DNA from: Candidatus Stoquefichus massiliensis AP9 | GTDB lineage: Bacteria > Bacillota_I > Bacilli_A > Erysipelotrichales > Coprobacillaceae | DNA: 50,289 nucleotides | Assembly (NCBI RefSeq): GCF_000455285.1 | Contig: NZ_HG005294.1 | Span: 1 to 50,289, forward strand | Direction: 5' to 3' | In this document: piece after piece, positions 7,958-16,547 of the stretch | Layout: every line of letters starts with the position of its first letter | How positions within the stretch are numbered: the stretch's first letter is position 1 | Notes under the pieces: generated by a model | What the model saw: the letters and a program-made list of their open reading frames with translations, nothing else | Database searches by the model: none | Told to the model about the DNA's origin: nothing | Made by a program: the position numbers and the translations under genes

Positions 7958-9046
7958 TCAAATCATGAAAAATTTAAAATATAAATCTATTGAATCACAT
8001 GTTATTTGTTTTAATAAGGACTGAGCTAAAAATCCATTAACTACGGAACTTTCTTTTGCTGTCATGTCAGCACTTTTTTTAACATTTTTATATCTTTTAA
8101 TTATAATATTGTTAAATTCATTTTTTTCTTCCAAACTTATCATTTTTTTATAATATAAATTTTCTATCATTCTAATAATTCCAGAAATTCCAGAACATAC
8201 ATTTGAAGTTATTAGATCTCTATCAACTAAACAAATTAATTCCTTCATTTTTTCTTTTTCATAATCATAAGAAATATTTAAGATGGTCTTCGAAATTATC
8301 AATGTATATAATGTTCCTAATTTGCCATTACCCCAATTTAAATCATTTCTATTAATAATTTTTTGATTCAGTAAATTATCGTACACTTCTTTTTGCAGTT
8401 TTAAAATTATTTCCTTTTTTAAATTTAAATTTAGACAACTACTATTAGCAAGAAATAATAATAATCCTGAATATCCATGTGCTATTCCAGTAGGGATAGC
8501 TTCTTTATTAAATATTAAATATTTATCTATTTTCTTTATGATAATTTCTATAATGTTTTTTTCTAAGCCTACCATTTCTAAATAATTTAATATTCCTACT
8601 ATTCCTTTAAAGTAATCTAATATATTTGGAAAATTATTATTCTTTTTCATTATAATTAATCTAAAATCAACTTTTAATAAACTTTCTAAATACCATTTTA
8701 TTAATGTATTAATTTTTTCATATAATACATAATAATTTGAATCCAACTCTTTTAATACATAAAGCATATATCCTAATCCTGAATATCCATATCCTAAATC
8801 AAAAGATAGATGATAGGTATTTATTAATTTTAATAATAAATCAATTAAACTTCGAATTTCATTTTTATTATTAAAATATACTTTCTTATTTTCATCTTTA
8901 TCAATAGATACCAAACATATATAAATAACAACATCCCTATAAACTATAAATTTCTCTTCATCATTATCATAATGTATAATGATATCTTCATTATCAATTA
9001 ATATAGTGATTTTAGAACCACCAATATGTTTAATCTGTATTTTCAT
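7958..9046 (-). CDS. lanC: LanC-like lanthipeptide cyclase with altered zinc site
   Basis: 362 residues from the ATG at 9046 (17-base overlap with the glycosyltransferase gene). It is a LanC-type protein by its repeated Gly-rich helical hairpins: LGYGYSGLGYML (~residue 90), TGIAHGYSGLLLF (~188), NWGNGKLGTLY (~238) and NVCSGISGIIRMI (~284). The GxAHG His is present. The family's W-C-Y-G zinc Cys is Gly here (WGNG), and the C-H-G pair reads C-S-G, so two of the three NisC zinc ligands (Cys284, Cys330, His331 in NisC) are missing. The protein may be a structural partner in a LanBCT complex or a poor cyclase rather than a normal enzyme. Confidence 0.82.
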   Translation of the reverse strand: MKIQIKHIGGSKITILIDNEDIIIHYDNDEEKFIVYRDVVIYICLVSIDKDENKKVYFNNKNEIRSLIDLLLKLINTYHLSFDLGYGYSGLGYMLYVLKELDSNYYVLYEKINTLIKWYLESLLKVDFRLIIMKKNNNFPNILDYFKGIVGILNYLEMVGLEKNIIEIIIKKIDKYLIFNKEAIPTGIAHGYSGLLLFLANSSCLNLNLKKEIILKLQKEVYDNLLNQKIINRNDLNWGNGKLGTLYTLIISKTILNISYDYEKEKMKELICLVDRDLITSNVCSGISGIIRMIENLYYKKMISLEEKNEFNNIIIKRYKNVKKSADMTAKESSVVNGFLAQSLLKQITCDSIDLYFKFFMI

Positions 9047-10349
9047 TATCATCCATATACACTTTTTTAAAAACATTATTAACAACTTCTGATACATTAT
9101 CATAATCAAATGAAAGCTGCTTAAAATTTTCATCTATATTTATATCTAAAATTGATAATATATGGTTTTCAAAAAAATTCATTGATGAAGGAAATTTATA
9201 AGTTGTTATTCCAATTTTTAAATGTTCCAATATCATTCCATTTAATCGTTGTTCACTAGATATTGGAAATACTATCATTGGAGTCTTATAAAATATAGCT
9301 TCTTTTATGCTATTCATCCCTCCTGAAGTAATAAATATTGAACTATTTTTTAAGACAAATAATTGAGGCACTCTTTGTTTTACTAAAACCTTTTGATTAA
9401 TTCCCATTTCATTTACAATAGATTTTATTTGTTTTGTTGCCTTCCCACCAGAAATAATTATTTTATAGTTAGGTAATTTTTCATTTATTATCTTCAAAAT
9501 ATCACTATAATAGTTTATTTCTCTACTCATAAATGAACCTGTTGCTATATATATCAATTTATCCTTACAAAATCGTTTAATGGTATTACTTACATTTTTT
9601 TCAACAATGAAGTCACTTTTAGATGGTGAACAAATTAATATATTATTTCTATTATTGAGAATTGGCTGCAATGATTTCTGTGAGAATATAATATTGACTT
9701 TTTCTAATGGATCATATTGATAAAACGGTCTAATGTAATCTTCATTTAAATTACTAGCTGTCTCTTGATAAATTTTTTCCAAATGACTTTTAAAATTTAT
9801 TAAATATTCTTTTGGTACACTTAATAAATAGTCAACTATTCCCAAAAAGTTTGGTAAAATATAATTCCATGAATTCATTAAATAATCCCATGAATATAAA
9901 TTATTTGTAATATAACCAACAGTTTTAATACTTTCATATTTTTCTTTATTTTTAATTTTCATCCAATAGATATCTGTAGAATCTCTAAAGACAACATTTG
10001 GACAAAAAACATCAATAAATTCTTCGATTTTTAATGATACATCTTCATAATAGTTAAATATTCCGATTGAATCCTTTGATAAAAATTCGTCATAAAATTT
10101 TATAAAATCTTTTTCTTCTGCATAAGTAATCATTTTTTTATCTTTTCTCATTGCTTCTTCTCGATGCTTTTTTTTCCAATAGTTATTTGGATAAACAATA
10201 TAATTAATACAGTTTTCTTTACAGTAATCAATGTTCTGACTATTTATCAAACATACCACATCATGTCCCATACTTTGCAATTTAAGTATAAATGACTTAA
10301 TGGGAATAATATGACTTACTGCATAACTAGTAAGAAAAAGTATTTTCAT
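9030..10349 (-). CDS. GT1-family (UGT/MGT-like) glycosyltransferase
   Basis: 439 residues from the ATG at 10349, which overlaps the lanB stop as ATGA. It has a GT-B fold: the N-terminal acceptor half starts MKILFLTSYAVSHIIPIKS, and the C-terminal donor half has LIYIATGSFMS, then IIISGGK, LVKQRVPQLFVL and the nucleotide-sugar signature FITSGGMNSIKEAIFYKTP ... PISSEQRLNG. The family transfers sugars from UDP/TDP donors to small molecules, including antibiotics. Lying between lanB and lanC with a sugar deacetylase at the operon end, it probably decorates the lanthipeptide with an N-acetylated sugar. Donor and attachment residue are unknown. Confidence 0.88.
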   Translation of the reverse strand: MKILFLTSYAVSHIIPIKSFILKLQSMGHDVVCLINSQNIDYCKENCINYIVYPNNYWKKKHREEAMRKDKKMITYAEEKDFIKFYDEFLSKDSIGIFNYYEDVSLKIEEFIDVFCPNVVFRDSTDIYWMKIKNKEKYESIKTVGYITNNLYSWDYLMNSWNYILPNFLGIVDYLLSVPKEYLINFKSHLEKIYQETASNLNEDYIRPFYQYDPLEKVNIIFSQKSLQPILNNRNNILICSPSKSDFIVEKNVSNTIKRFCKDKLIYIATGSFMSREINYYSDILKIINEKLPNYKIIISGGKATKQIKSIVNEMGINQKVLVKQRVPQLFVLKNSSIFITSGGMNSIKEAIFYKTPMIVFPISSEQRLNGMILEHLKIGITTYKFPSSMNFFENHILSILDINIDENFKQLSFDYDNVSEVVNNVFKKVYMDDNENTD

Positions 10350-12790
10350 TTCTTCATCACTCCCTTTCCTTTTGAGAGAAAACATTTTAAGCTGTAATAT
10401 ATACTCTCTATATTAGCCATTGTTTCATTTTCAATAGATCTATTTATTCCAATAGTTCTATTAAAGTTCATATGAAAAAGACTTAATAGAATATCTTTAT
10501 AGTTTTCTTTTTCTACTATTATTTGCATTAAGGAATTTAACTTGTTAACTAATACTATATTTTCCTGATATATATATAAGTAATGTTTGTTATATAAACC
10601 TTTATAAATATCAAAAATTTTTTTTCTTAGCAAATCAGTTGTTTTATTTCTTTTATAATACTCTTTATATTCTTTTAATAATTCATCAACATCACAATAA
10701 TTTTCAATTTGTTTTAGTAAATCAAAAGTCCAAAAATAATATAAATCTTGTTTCAATTCTTTATCAGGATATGCATAATTAATGATTTTTTTACTTAACT
10801 CTGAGGTTATCATAAAAATTTCCTCAATTTTTTTTATAAGTTCTATTCCTCCATATCTATTAATCTCTGGCATATATTCATCAATAATGCACTTATCAAT
10901 AATTTTTTGTTTTTCTAAAGTAGCAATCATTTTATCAATTTTAGAAAACATAAAATTTTCTTTTTTTATTCTAATTCTAAGATGGCTTTCAGGATCTTTA
11001 TATCGTAAATAAAATATATTTCCTTTTATATCACCACTTGCAAATTCCTTTAAATGATTAATAATAAAATTATCCATATAATCTTCCTTCATATATAATT
11101 TTAAACTAATCCAATCTCTATTAACTTTGAAAATATGTTTTTTATACTTCGGAGATATACTATTCTCCCCACTACAATTTATTTGAAAAATTGTCTCAAA
11201 AATATATTTTTTGTTATTTTTTATTTCTGATAAAAGAAGTTCATCTTCGTTAAAATCACATGTCCTAATATTAATTTTCTTTTTTTGATTTAACTCTTTT
11301 CTTAAAATTTCTAATTCATCATCATTTGATAAATTTAAAATCAAGTAATTATCTTCCGTTCCACAATATACTATATTTTTCATACTATAATTAGTTAACA
11401 AACTATTTATTTCTTTTTTAAATATCAATATATTGTCAATTGTAAAATTTTCTTTTAATAATCGTATTTCAAATGTTTTTAATATGAAATTTTTATAAGT
11501 TATTTTCGGACAAATTTTTGACCCTTTAAAAGTTTCAAAAATTTGTGAAAAAATACTTAATAAATTTTTTTTTGAACATTGATCAATAGTATAAATAGAT
11601 TTTATAATATCAGGTGCGAAATTTAAGTTCGTCATATTGTTAATAGTAAAATTAATAATGTGTCCATTTAACCCATTAATGAATTTTAAAATTCCATTTA
11701 TTGGACAAATATAAACATCATTTATAGATAATCTTTTCTTTCCTTCGACTATTGTTTCACATCCATATTCTAAATAATATTCACTATCACTATAGCAATT
11801 TAATACATTAGCAATTCGTGATTGTTTAGGAAAATAGCATAACTCAACATTGTCAAATTGATTATTAATAGACTTAATTTTACATCTTGCTTTGTAAAAT
11901 CTACCAAGAGCTTTATATGACATATCACTACCAATTAATGGAGTAACTATGTATTTATAAGTATCCTTAAACTTAAAAATATTTAAAGATATCTCAAAGG
12001 AATTTTCAGCTAATTTACTATTTTCATTATTATAATCTATTTTTATATCAGAAAGATCTAAATGATTATTATTTATTTTATAAATATAATTATTTATTTT
12101 ATTAAATAGATACTTGTCTTTTTGTGGAAATCCAATACCACTTATTTCATCAAACACATCAATAACATTTACTGAATCATAATTATATTTTTCTATATAT
12201 TTCATATAGTATCCTTCTAAAACATATTTATTATTAGCAAACATATTTAAAAAAATAACAAGTTCATTTATATCCTTTTTTATATTTGAATCTAAATTAA
12301 TTTTTTCTTCATTATACAAATCTACAGATACATAATTTTCTGATTCACTTAATTTTTTCAATTTTGATGTTATTTTAAAATAATCTTGTAATCCTTTTTG
12401 AATTTTTGATTGATTATAATTACTTATATCATTTTTTATTTTTTCAAGTTCTTGTAATTCTATATTTAATTCGTCTTTATACAATAGTATAACACTAATC
12501 AAATTGTCTATGTTTCGTTCATAAAGAAGAGATAATCTTAAATTTGAAATTAAAAAACCATTTTTTAATAATTCATTTATATAGTTATATATTATATTAT
12601 CTTCTATCTCATTGTATTCTTTTCTTATTATCTTAATAATTGTGTTTATATCCACAAAATCTTTTTCGGCAATTTCTTGTATTATTAAAAATGGTTTATG
12701 ATTATTAATTAATATTTGAGTGTTTTTCAAAGCAGTTTGATTATGAAAGCAATCAATCCACTTATTCAAAATTAATTCTTCATTTAACAA
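10346..12790 (-). CDS. lanB: LanB dehydratase, major C-terminal part (after frameshift)
   Basis: Read here from a TTG at 12790, but the frame is open further upstream (IGKKLRVKVNNSLLLNEE), joining the N-terminal fragment across the A8 tract. It contains the rest of the tRNA-Glu-dependent glutamylation domain and, from about residue 540, the elimination domain: DWISLKLYMKEDYMDNFI, FYLRYKDPESHLRIRIK and the C-terminal helical repeat region. With one base added in the tract, the gene spans 10346-13215 as 956 residues, the normal LanB size. Known role: glutamylates Ser/Thr of LanA from Glu-tRNA and eliminates glutamate to Dha/Dhb. The stop overlaps the glycosyltransferase start. Confidence 0.88.
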   Translation of the reverse strand: MLNEELILNKWIDCFHNQTALKNTQILINNHKPFLIIQEIAEKDFVDINTIIKIIRKEYNEIEDNIIYNYINELLKNGFLISNLRLSLLYERNIDNLISVILLYKDELNIELQELEKIKNDISNYNQSKIQKGLQDYFKITSKLKKLSESENYVSVDLYNEEKINLDSNIKKDINELVIFLNMFANNKYVLEGYYMKYIEKYNYDSVNVIDVFDEISGIGFPQKDKYLFNKINNYIYKINNNHLDLSDIKIDYNNENSKLAENSFEISLNIFKFKDTYKYIVTPLIGSDMSYKALGRFYKARCKIKSINNQFDNVELCYFPKQSRIANVLNCYSDSEYYLEYGCETIVEGKKRLSINDVYICPINGILKFINGLNGHIINFTINNMTNLNFAPDIIKSIYTIDQCSKKNLLSIFSQIFETFKGSKICPKITYKNFILKTFEIRLLKENFTIDNILIFKKEINSLLTNYSMKNIVYCGTEDNYLILNLSNDDELEILRKELNQKKKINIRTCDFNEDELLLSEIKNNKKYIFETIFQINCSGENSISPKYKKHIFKVNRDWISLKLYMKEDYMDNFIINHLKEFASGDIKGNIFYLRYKDPESHLRIRIKKENFMFSKIDKMIATLEKQKIIDKCIIDEYMPEINRYGGIELIKKIEEIFMITSELSKKIINYAYPDKELKQDLYYFWTFDLLKQIENYCDVDELLKEYKEYYKRNKTTDLLRKKIFDIYKGLYNKHYLYIYQENIVLVNKLNSLMQIIVEKENYKDILLSLFHMNFNRTIGINRSIENETMANIESIYYSLKCFLSKGKGVMKK

Positions 12791-12825
12791 AAGAGAATTA
12801 TTTACTTTTACTCTAAGTTTTTTTC

Positions 12826-13215
12826 CTATTTTTTTTCAACCTCTATTAAAAACTTCGTTATCCATTCATAATCAAGTAATAGATTTTTCTTTAAACTATT
12901 ATATTGAAAACTATATGTTTTTTCACATGAAGTTTCATCTATAAATTTTCCAAGGGATACAAATGAGTTTATTCCAAATGGTGTTGTACGGATAGATGCA
13001 CGTTTAATATACTTAATCAACGATATAATACTCTGCCTCTGATTTTTTTGCTCTTCATATTCATTATTGATAGAGTTATACAATGATATCGAATTAATGG
13101 CTAAACTTTCCATAAAATTATTTTTAGTATATTCTAAAATATTATTACATTCATTAAAAATATCATAATTCAGTAATGGTGTTCTCACATAAAAATCATC
13201 TTCAATATAATACAT
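12826..13215 (-). CDS. lanB: LanB N-terminal fragment (before frameshift)
   Basis: 129 residues from the ATG at 13215, chosen because AAGAAGGAG lies seven bases upstream; longer starts lack an RBS. The sequence has LanB N-terminal hallmarks: DDFYVRTPLLNYDIF near the start and KRASIRTTPFGINSFVSLG (the R-x-T-P-F/Y-G motif) about 90 residues in. It ends LLDYEWITKFLIEVEKK at a TAG directly after eight A. Inserting one A continues the frame as EKKIGKKLRVKVN into the next segment, exactly as expected of an intact LanB. It is the first gene of the lanthipeptide operon. Confidence 0.85.
   Translation of the reverse strand: MYYIEDDFYVRTPLLNYDIFNECNNILEYTKNNFMESLAINSISLYNSINNEYEEQKNQRQSIISLIKYIKRASIRTTPFGINSFVSLGKFIDETSCEKTYSFQYNSLKKNLLLDYEWITKFLIEVEKK
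12829..12836 (-). other. A8 homopolymer at the LanB frameshift
   Basis: On the coding strand GAAAAAAAATAG: eight A end the upstream frame at TAG. Nine A would read E-K-K-I-G-K-K-L and restore the full gene. A second A7 run lies at 12818-12824. Homopolymers of this length are sites of strand slippage, transcriptional slippage and sequencing error. Confidence 0.85.
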
Positions 13216-13389
13216 AAAATTCTCCTTCTTTAAATATTTTAACCACATATCCACTTATTAATTTTTGAGTTAAAACAATGTCTTTGCCACAATTACACCT
13301 TATAATTTTTTTATAGAAAAATAAATATTTATAACGTAGTTAACAATTTATCGTCATAAAACACATTAATAAGTCATCATCTTCAACAA
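13216..13389 (-). promoter_or_regulatory. Upstream region of the lanthipeptide operon
   Basis: About 175 bases between lanB and the IS66 remnant must hold the operon promoter. On the minus strand an A/T-rich TTATAA-type -10 candidate lies near 13300, but I see no good -35 and no clear LytTR repeat or other operator. Confidence 0.3.
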
Positions 13390-14021
13390 GTATGCTTACT
13401 AAAATAGTCAACTTAAGTGAAGCTTATATATCCAAATTTCAGGAACGATTATCAAATTATTTAGAAGAACTTATTCATGAATTAAAAAGAGAAATCAGAT
13501 TAGATATTGTATATTGGGATAATATAGTCATAAACATAGCGATGAATCGAACCTAGCTTAGGTTTTATGGCAATAAAGATATTGCACTATATATAGCACA
13601 TAGCCATAATGATAAGGAGAGATTGATTTAAGATAACGTCTTAATGTCATTAAACACATTCAATGAAGGTGAATATGAAAATCTATGTGATACAAATAAA
13701 TACTATGGAGAAACAGAAAAGACATTACTCAAAAGATTGAAGAAATATAAAGATAATTATTTGATATGGACATATAATAAAGAAATCCCATTTAGTAATA
13801 ATATTAGTGAAAGGTCACTAATATCATCAAAGACAAAATGAAAGTATGAGGACGATTTACAAATCTCAAAAATGCATTATATTTTGCGAAAATAGATAGT
13901 TATATAGAAACAGAACATAGACATGGGAATGAATTCAACACTACCCACTAAAAAGAACATTAGAAGTGAATTTAATAAGAATAGAAGAAATGAAAGAACA
14001 AGATTGCGTATTTCATGCTTA
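13390..14021 (+). pseudogene. IS66-family transposase remnant
   Basis: Decayed coding sequence on the plus strand with several frameshifts and stops. Recognisable pieces in order: LSEAYISKFQERLSNYLEEL and LDIVYWDN (near 13420-13520), LGFYGNKDIALYIAHSHND (near 13555-13615), KTLLKRLKKYKDNYLIWTY and PFSNNISERSLISSKTKMKV (13718-13850), then NLKNALYFAKIDSYIE. These match the DDE core and C-terminus of IS66 TnpC. Start, termini and the accessory genes are missing. Confidence 0.85.
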
Positions 14022-14095
14022 ATAATTGTCATCTATGTCCAAAAATTTACATTTAAAAGAAAAATATGCTAAATTATAGACAGGAGGAGAGAAAT

Positions 14096-14497
14096 ATGAA
14101 AAAATTATTATTTTCAAGTATGTTTGCTTTAGCATTAATGTTAGGAGCAATTGGCTGTGTATCTGCTTATGATTGGACTCCAGGTGAAACTTTTATTATC
14201 CCTTCATGGGGTAAAATGAGTGATCCATCAGAAAATTCTATTGCAAAAACAAAGAATGACTCTTATGGATTTATCGAAGCCCTTAGAGATACTTCGTCAC
14301 TTAGTAAGTATGGAGATTATGTCTATGATGGTTCTTCTACGAGATTTTCTGATGACTATTATAAAATCCATGTAAACAATTATACAAAGGTTTATTATAA
14401 GTATAATGAGTCACGAAGCACTTTCAGAATGAGAGCTTGTGGAGAGAATTTCGAACCATCTTCTGGAACAGCAATTGTTGCAAGATTCTGTCAATAG
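14096..14497 (+). CDS. Small secreted protein with dedicated ABC operon
   Basis: 133 residues from the ATG at 14096, which has RBS AGGAGGAG six bases upstream; the in-frame ATG at 14066 lacks one. The N-terminus MKKLLFSSMFALALMLGAIG is a signal peptide; cleavage after VSA (before YDW) is likely, although AIGC could also act as a lipobox. The mature ~108 residues are Tyr/Ser-rich with two Cys (in MRACGENF and ARFCQ) that could form a disulfide. I do not recognise the family. The gene is followed by a partial terminator and an ABC transporter operon, an arrangement common for exported bacteriocins or toxins with immunity pumps; that role is inferred. Confidence 0.75.
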   Translation: MKKLLFSSMFALALMLGAIGCVSAYDWTPGETFIIPSWGKMSDPSENSIAKTKNDSYGFIEALRDTSSLSKYGDYVYDGSSTRFSDDYYKIHVNNYTKVYYKYNESRSTFRMRACGENFEPSSGTAIVARFCQ

Positions 14498-14499
14498 TT

Positions 14500-14542
14500 G
14501 AAAGAAGTTATAGGGACATTTTGTAACCTATAACTTTCTTTT
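14500..14542 (+). terminator. Hairpin between secreted protein gene and ABC operon
   Basis: GTTATAGG and CCTATAAC pair, and the stem extends with GAAAG / CTTTC around a loop of about 12 bases; CTTTTC follows. It would partly terminate after the secreted-protein gene and so favour its expression over the membrane genes. Confidence 0.65.
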
Positions 14543-14611
14543 CTAACAATAAATTATAAGGAAAGGAAAAATTTTGATGTAAACATTTATAATCAAAATT
14601 CGTACACATAT

Positions 14612-15415
14612 ATGAAAACAAATTTAAATCTATTCAAAAATATTATTCTTTTAATAATAATAATAATTTCTGGTACTTTTTTTGGATTAAATATGTTAAA
14701 TGGAATTTCTGTAAATGAATTTAATGAAATATACTTAAAGTTATGGGAACGTGGATTAAATGGAATATTTCTGGTATTGTATCTTATTATCATTTTTGAA
14801 CTTTCTGTTAGTAAATCATATTCATACATTGATAATAAATTTGACAAAAATATCATAATAAGAGTTGGATACAAAAAATATTATTTACAAACAATTATAA
14901 CAATATTTTTAAGTGCTTTTATTTATTCTTTGATAATTCATATTTCAATAATTCTTCTTATGAATATGTTTCATACTTTTGACTTTACAACTATCGCTAA
15001 AGAAAGATTCCAGCATATATATTTTTCTAATAATACATATTTAAATATTTCTATATTTGTATTATTATCAAGCACAGGAAGTTCAATTTTCTGTACTTCA
15101 ATATACCCATTCTTATACTTTATTAAGAACAAATATCTTTGTAAATTTATTCCTGTATTAACTTTTTTCTGTACAATTATTTTATCCTTTATCATATCTC
15201 CTATTTTTCAAAATTTTTTACTAAGTATAACTGGAAATCTTGAAAAAGCAAAAACAATATTATGTAGTATTATACCATCTAGTCTTATTGAGCCTGGTTG
15301 CGGTTGGTATTCTTATGCACTACTAGATTTTGTTTGTGGCGCATCTATTTATATTTTAATAATGTTATTTGGTTTTTGTCTTTTAAAAAGATATAGAGGG
15401 ATTCATGATGATTAA
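14612..15415 (+). CDS. Polytopic membrane protein, ABC-2-like permease
   Basis: 267 residues with about six hydrophobic segments: residues ~8-28, 50-66, 88-112, 145-165, 180-200 and 240-258. The arrangement (long loop after helix 1, a cytoplasmic segment SYSYIDNKFDKNIIIRVG after helix 2) fits ABC-2-type permeases, but no diagnostic motif is visible. It is the first of three membrane proteins around one ATPase at 15939-16547. The next gene overlaps its end by 11 bases, so all are one operon. Confidence 0.7.
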   Translation: MKTNLNLFKNIILLIIIIISGTFFGLNMLNGISVNEFNEIYLKLWERGLNGIFLVLYLIIIFELSVSKSYSYIDNKFDKNIIIRVGYKKYYLQTIITIFLSAFIYSLIIHISIILLMNMFHTFDFTTIAKERFQHIYFSNNTYLNISIFVLLSSTGSSIFCTSIYPFLYFIKNKYLCKFIPVLTFFCTIILSFIISPIFQNFLLSITGNLEKAKTILCSIIPSSLIEPGCGWYSYALLDFVCGASIYILIMLFGFCLLKRYRGIHDD

Positions 15416-15923
15416 TATAACTATATACAAAAATTATAAAAAGATATCTATTTTATATTTAATATGCTTTATTTTCCTATATTGGCAACTTATAAGTGCG
15501 AAAAATATCCCAATTGATTTAATAATAGTTATACCAATGCAATTTTGTATGACTATAAATAATATTTTTATTTTCCAGATTATAAATAGAAATAAAATCA
15601 TGAATCAAATTCAAAATTATATATTATTAAGGATTAACAAAGAGTCCTATACAAACACACTTATCAAAATAGCTATTTTGGATACAATTATAAATATTAT
15701 TGTTATTTATATTTTCCCCATTTTAATCTTCCATAATAATATTCAATCATATAGATTATATTTTCTATTCGTTTTAATAATTTCTCTTATATTTTTTATA
15801 TATGAAATGATTATTACTACAACATTATTTATTAAAAATACACTTATTAAATTTATTTTATATACTATTCCATTTATAGCTAATATAATAATACAATTAT
15901 ACTATTTTCAAAATTTTTATTAG
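15405..15923 (+). CDS. Membrane protein, probable ABC transporter subunit
   Basis: 172 residues, hydrophobic, about five segments. A charged stretch (NRNKIMNQIQNYILLRINKE) follows the second segment and resembles the cytoplasmic coupling region of the neighbouring proteins (RISKKRYTILIIKK at 16534-17019). The start codon lies inside the preceding gene's end (11-base overlap). Its exact family cannot be told. Confidence 0.65.
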   Translation: MMINITIYKNYKKISILYLICFIFLYWQLISAKNIPIDLIIVIPMQFCMTINNIFIFQIINRNKIMNQIQNYILLRINKESYTNTLIKIAILDTIINIIVIYIFPILIFHNNIQSYRLYFLFVLIISLIFFIYEMIITTTLFIKNTLIKFILYTIPFIANIIIQLYYFQNFY

Positions 15924-15938
15924 AAGAGAGGAACAAAT

Positions 15939-16547
15939 ATGATTACATTTAAACACATTAGTAAAACATTTAATAATTCTATAGTTTTAAAAGATATTGA
16001 TTTCACTATTAATGAAGGAGAAATTATTAGAATAAGTGGAACAAATGGATGTGGTAAATCAACCTTATTAAAAATTGCTACTGGTTTATTAAAACCATCT
16101 TCAGGAGAAGTAATTTATAATAAATTTAGTAATGAAATAGGAGCACTCATTGAAAATCCATCATTCATTGAAAATGAAACAGCAATTTATAATCTCAAAT
16201 TTCTTTTTAATTTGAAAAACAAATTCGATGAACCAAAAGTTTCTCAGCTACTAACTGAATTTAAATTGAATCCATACTCAAAAATACCTGTCAAAAAATA
16301 TAGTGTAGGAATGCGACAGAAACTAGGTATTATACAAGCTATAATGGAAAATCAGAAAATAATATATTTTGATGAACCTACTAGGGGATTAGATGAAGAA
16401 AGTGTAGAACTATTTTATAACTTAATAAATAATTTAAATAAAAAAGAAAACAAAACGATTATTATATGTTCACATGAACCTTTAGAAAAGATCTGCTTTA
16501 ATAAAGAATATGTAATTGCTGATGGTATACTTAATGAAAAAGTATAA
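15939..16547 (+). CDS. ABC transporter ATP-binding protein
   Basis: 202 residues, a single short nucleotide-binding domain. Walker A is GTNGCGKST (~residue 35), followed by the D-loop/signature region VKKYSVGMRQKLGIIQAI (a degenerate LSGGQ: YSVGM) and Walker B IIYFDEPTRGLDEES, with the switch His in IIICSHEP. RBS AGAAGAGAGG. This YSxGM-type signature is common in bacteriocin immunity/efflux ATPases such as LanF/BcrA. It energises the three membrane proteins around it; the transported substrate may be the secreted protein at 14096 or a toxic peptide. Confidence 0.88.
   Translation: MITFKHISKTFNNSIVLKDIDFTINEGEIIRISGTNGCGKSTLLKIATGLLKPSSGEVIYNKFSNEIGALIENPSFIENETAIYNLKFLFNLKNKFDEPKVSQLLTEFKLNPYSKIPVKKYSVGMRQKLGIIQAIMENQKIIYFDEPTRGLDEESVELFYNLINNLNKKENKTIIICSHEPLEKICFNKEYVIADGILNEKV

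Noticed and set aside
10782-11012. Plus-strand open frame inside lanB, and similar antisense frames elsewhere (e.g. 14593-14874, 18661-18936, 43365-43640)
   Set aside because: They lie antisense to well-supported genes, lack RBS and have compositions explained by AT-rich sequence.
10346-13215. LanB encoded as a natural split (separate glutamylation and elimination proteins)
   Set aside because: The break lies ~130 residues into the glutamylation domain, not at the domain border, and one base in the A8 tract restores a continuous LanB frame.
13644-13841. 65-residue plus-strand frame as an independent gene
   Set aside because: It is a fragment of an IS66 transposase with matching remnants before and after it in other frames.
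14096-14497. Lactococcin 972-type bacteriocin
   Set aside because: Size and signal peptide would fit, but I could not see the family's conserved residues, so only a generic secreted-protein call is made.
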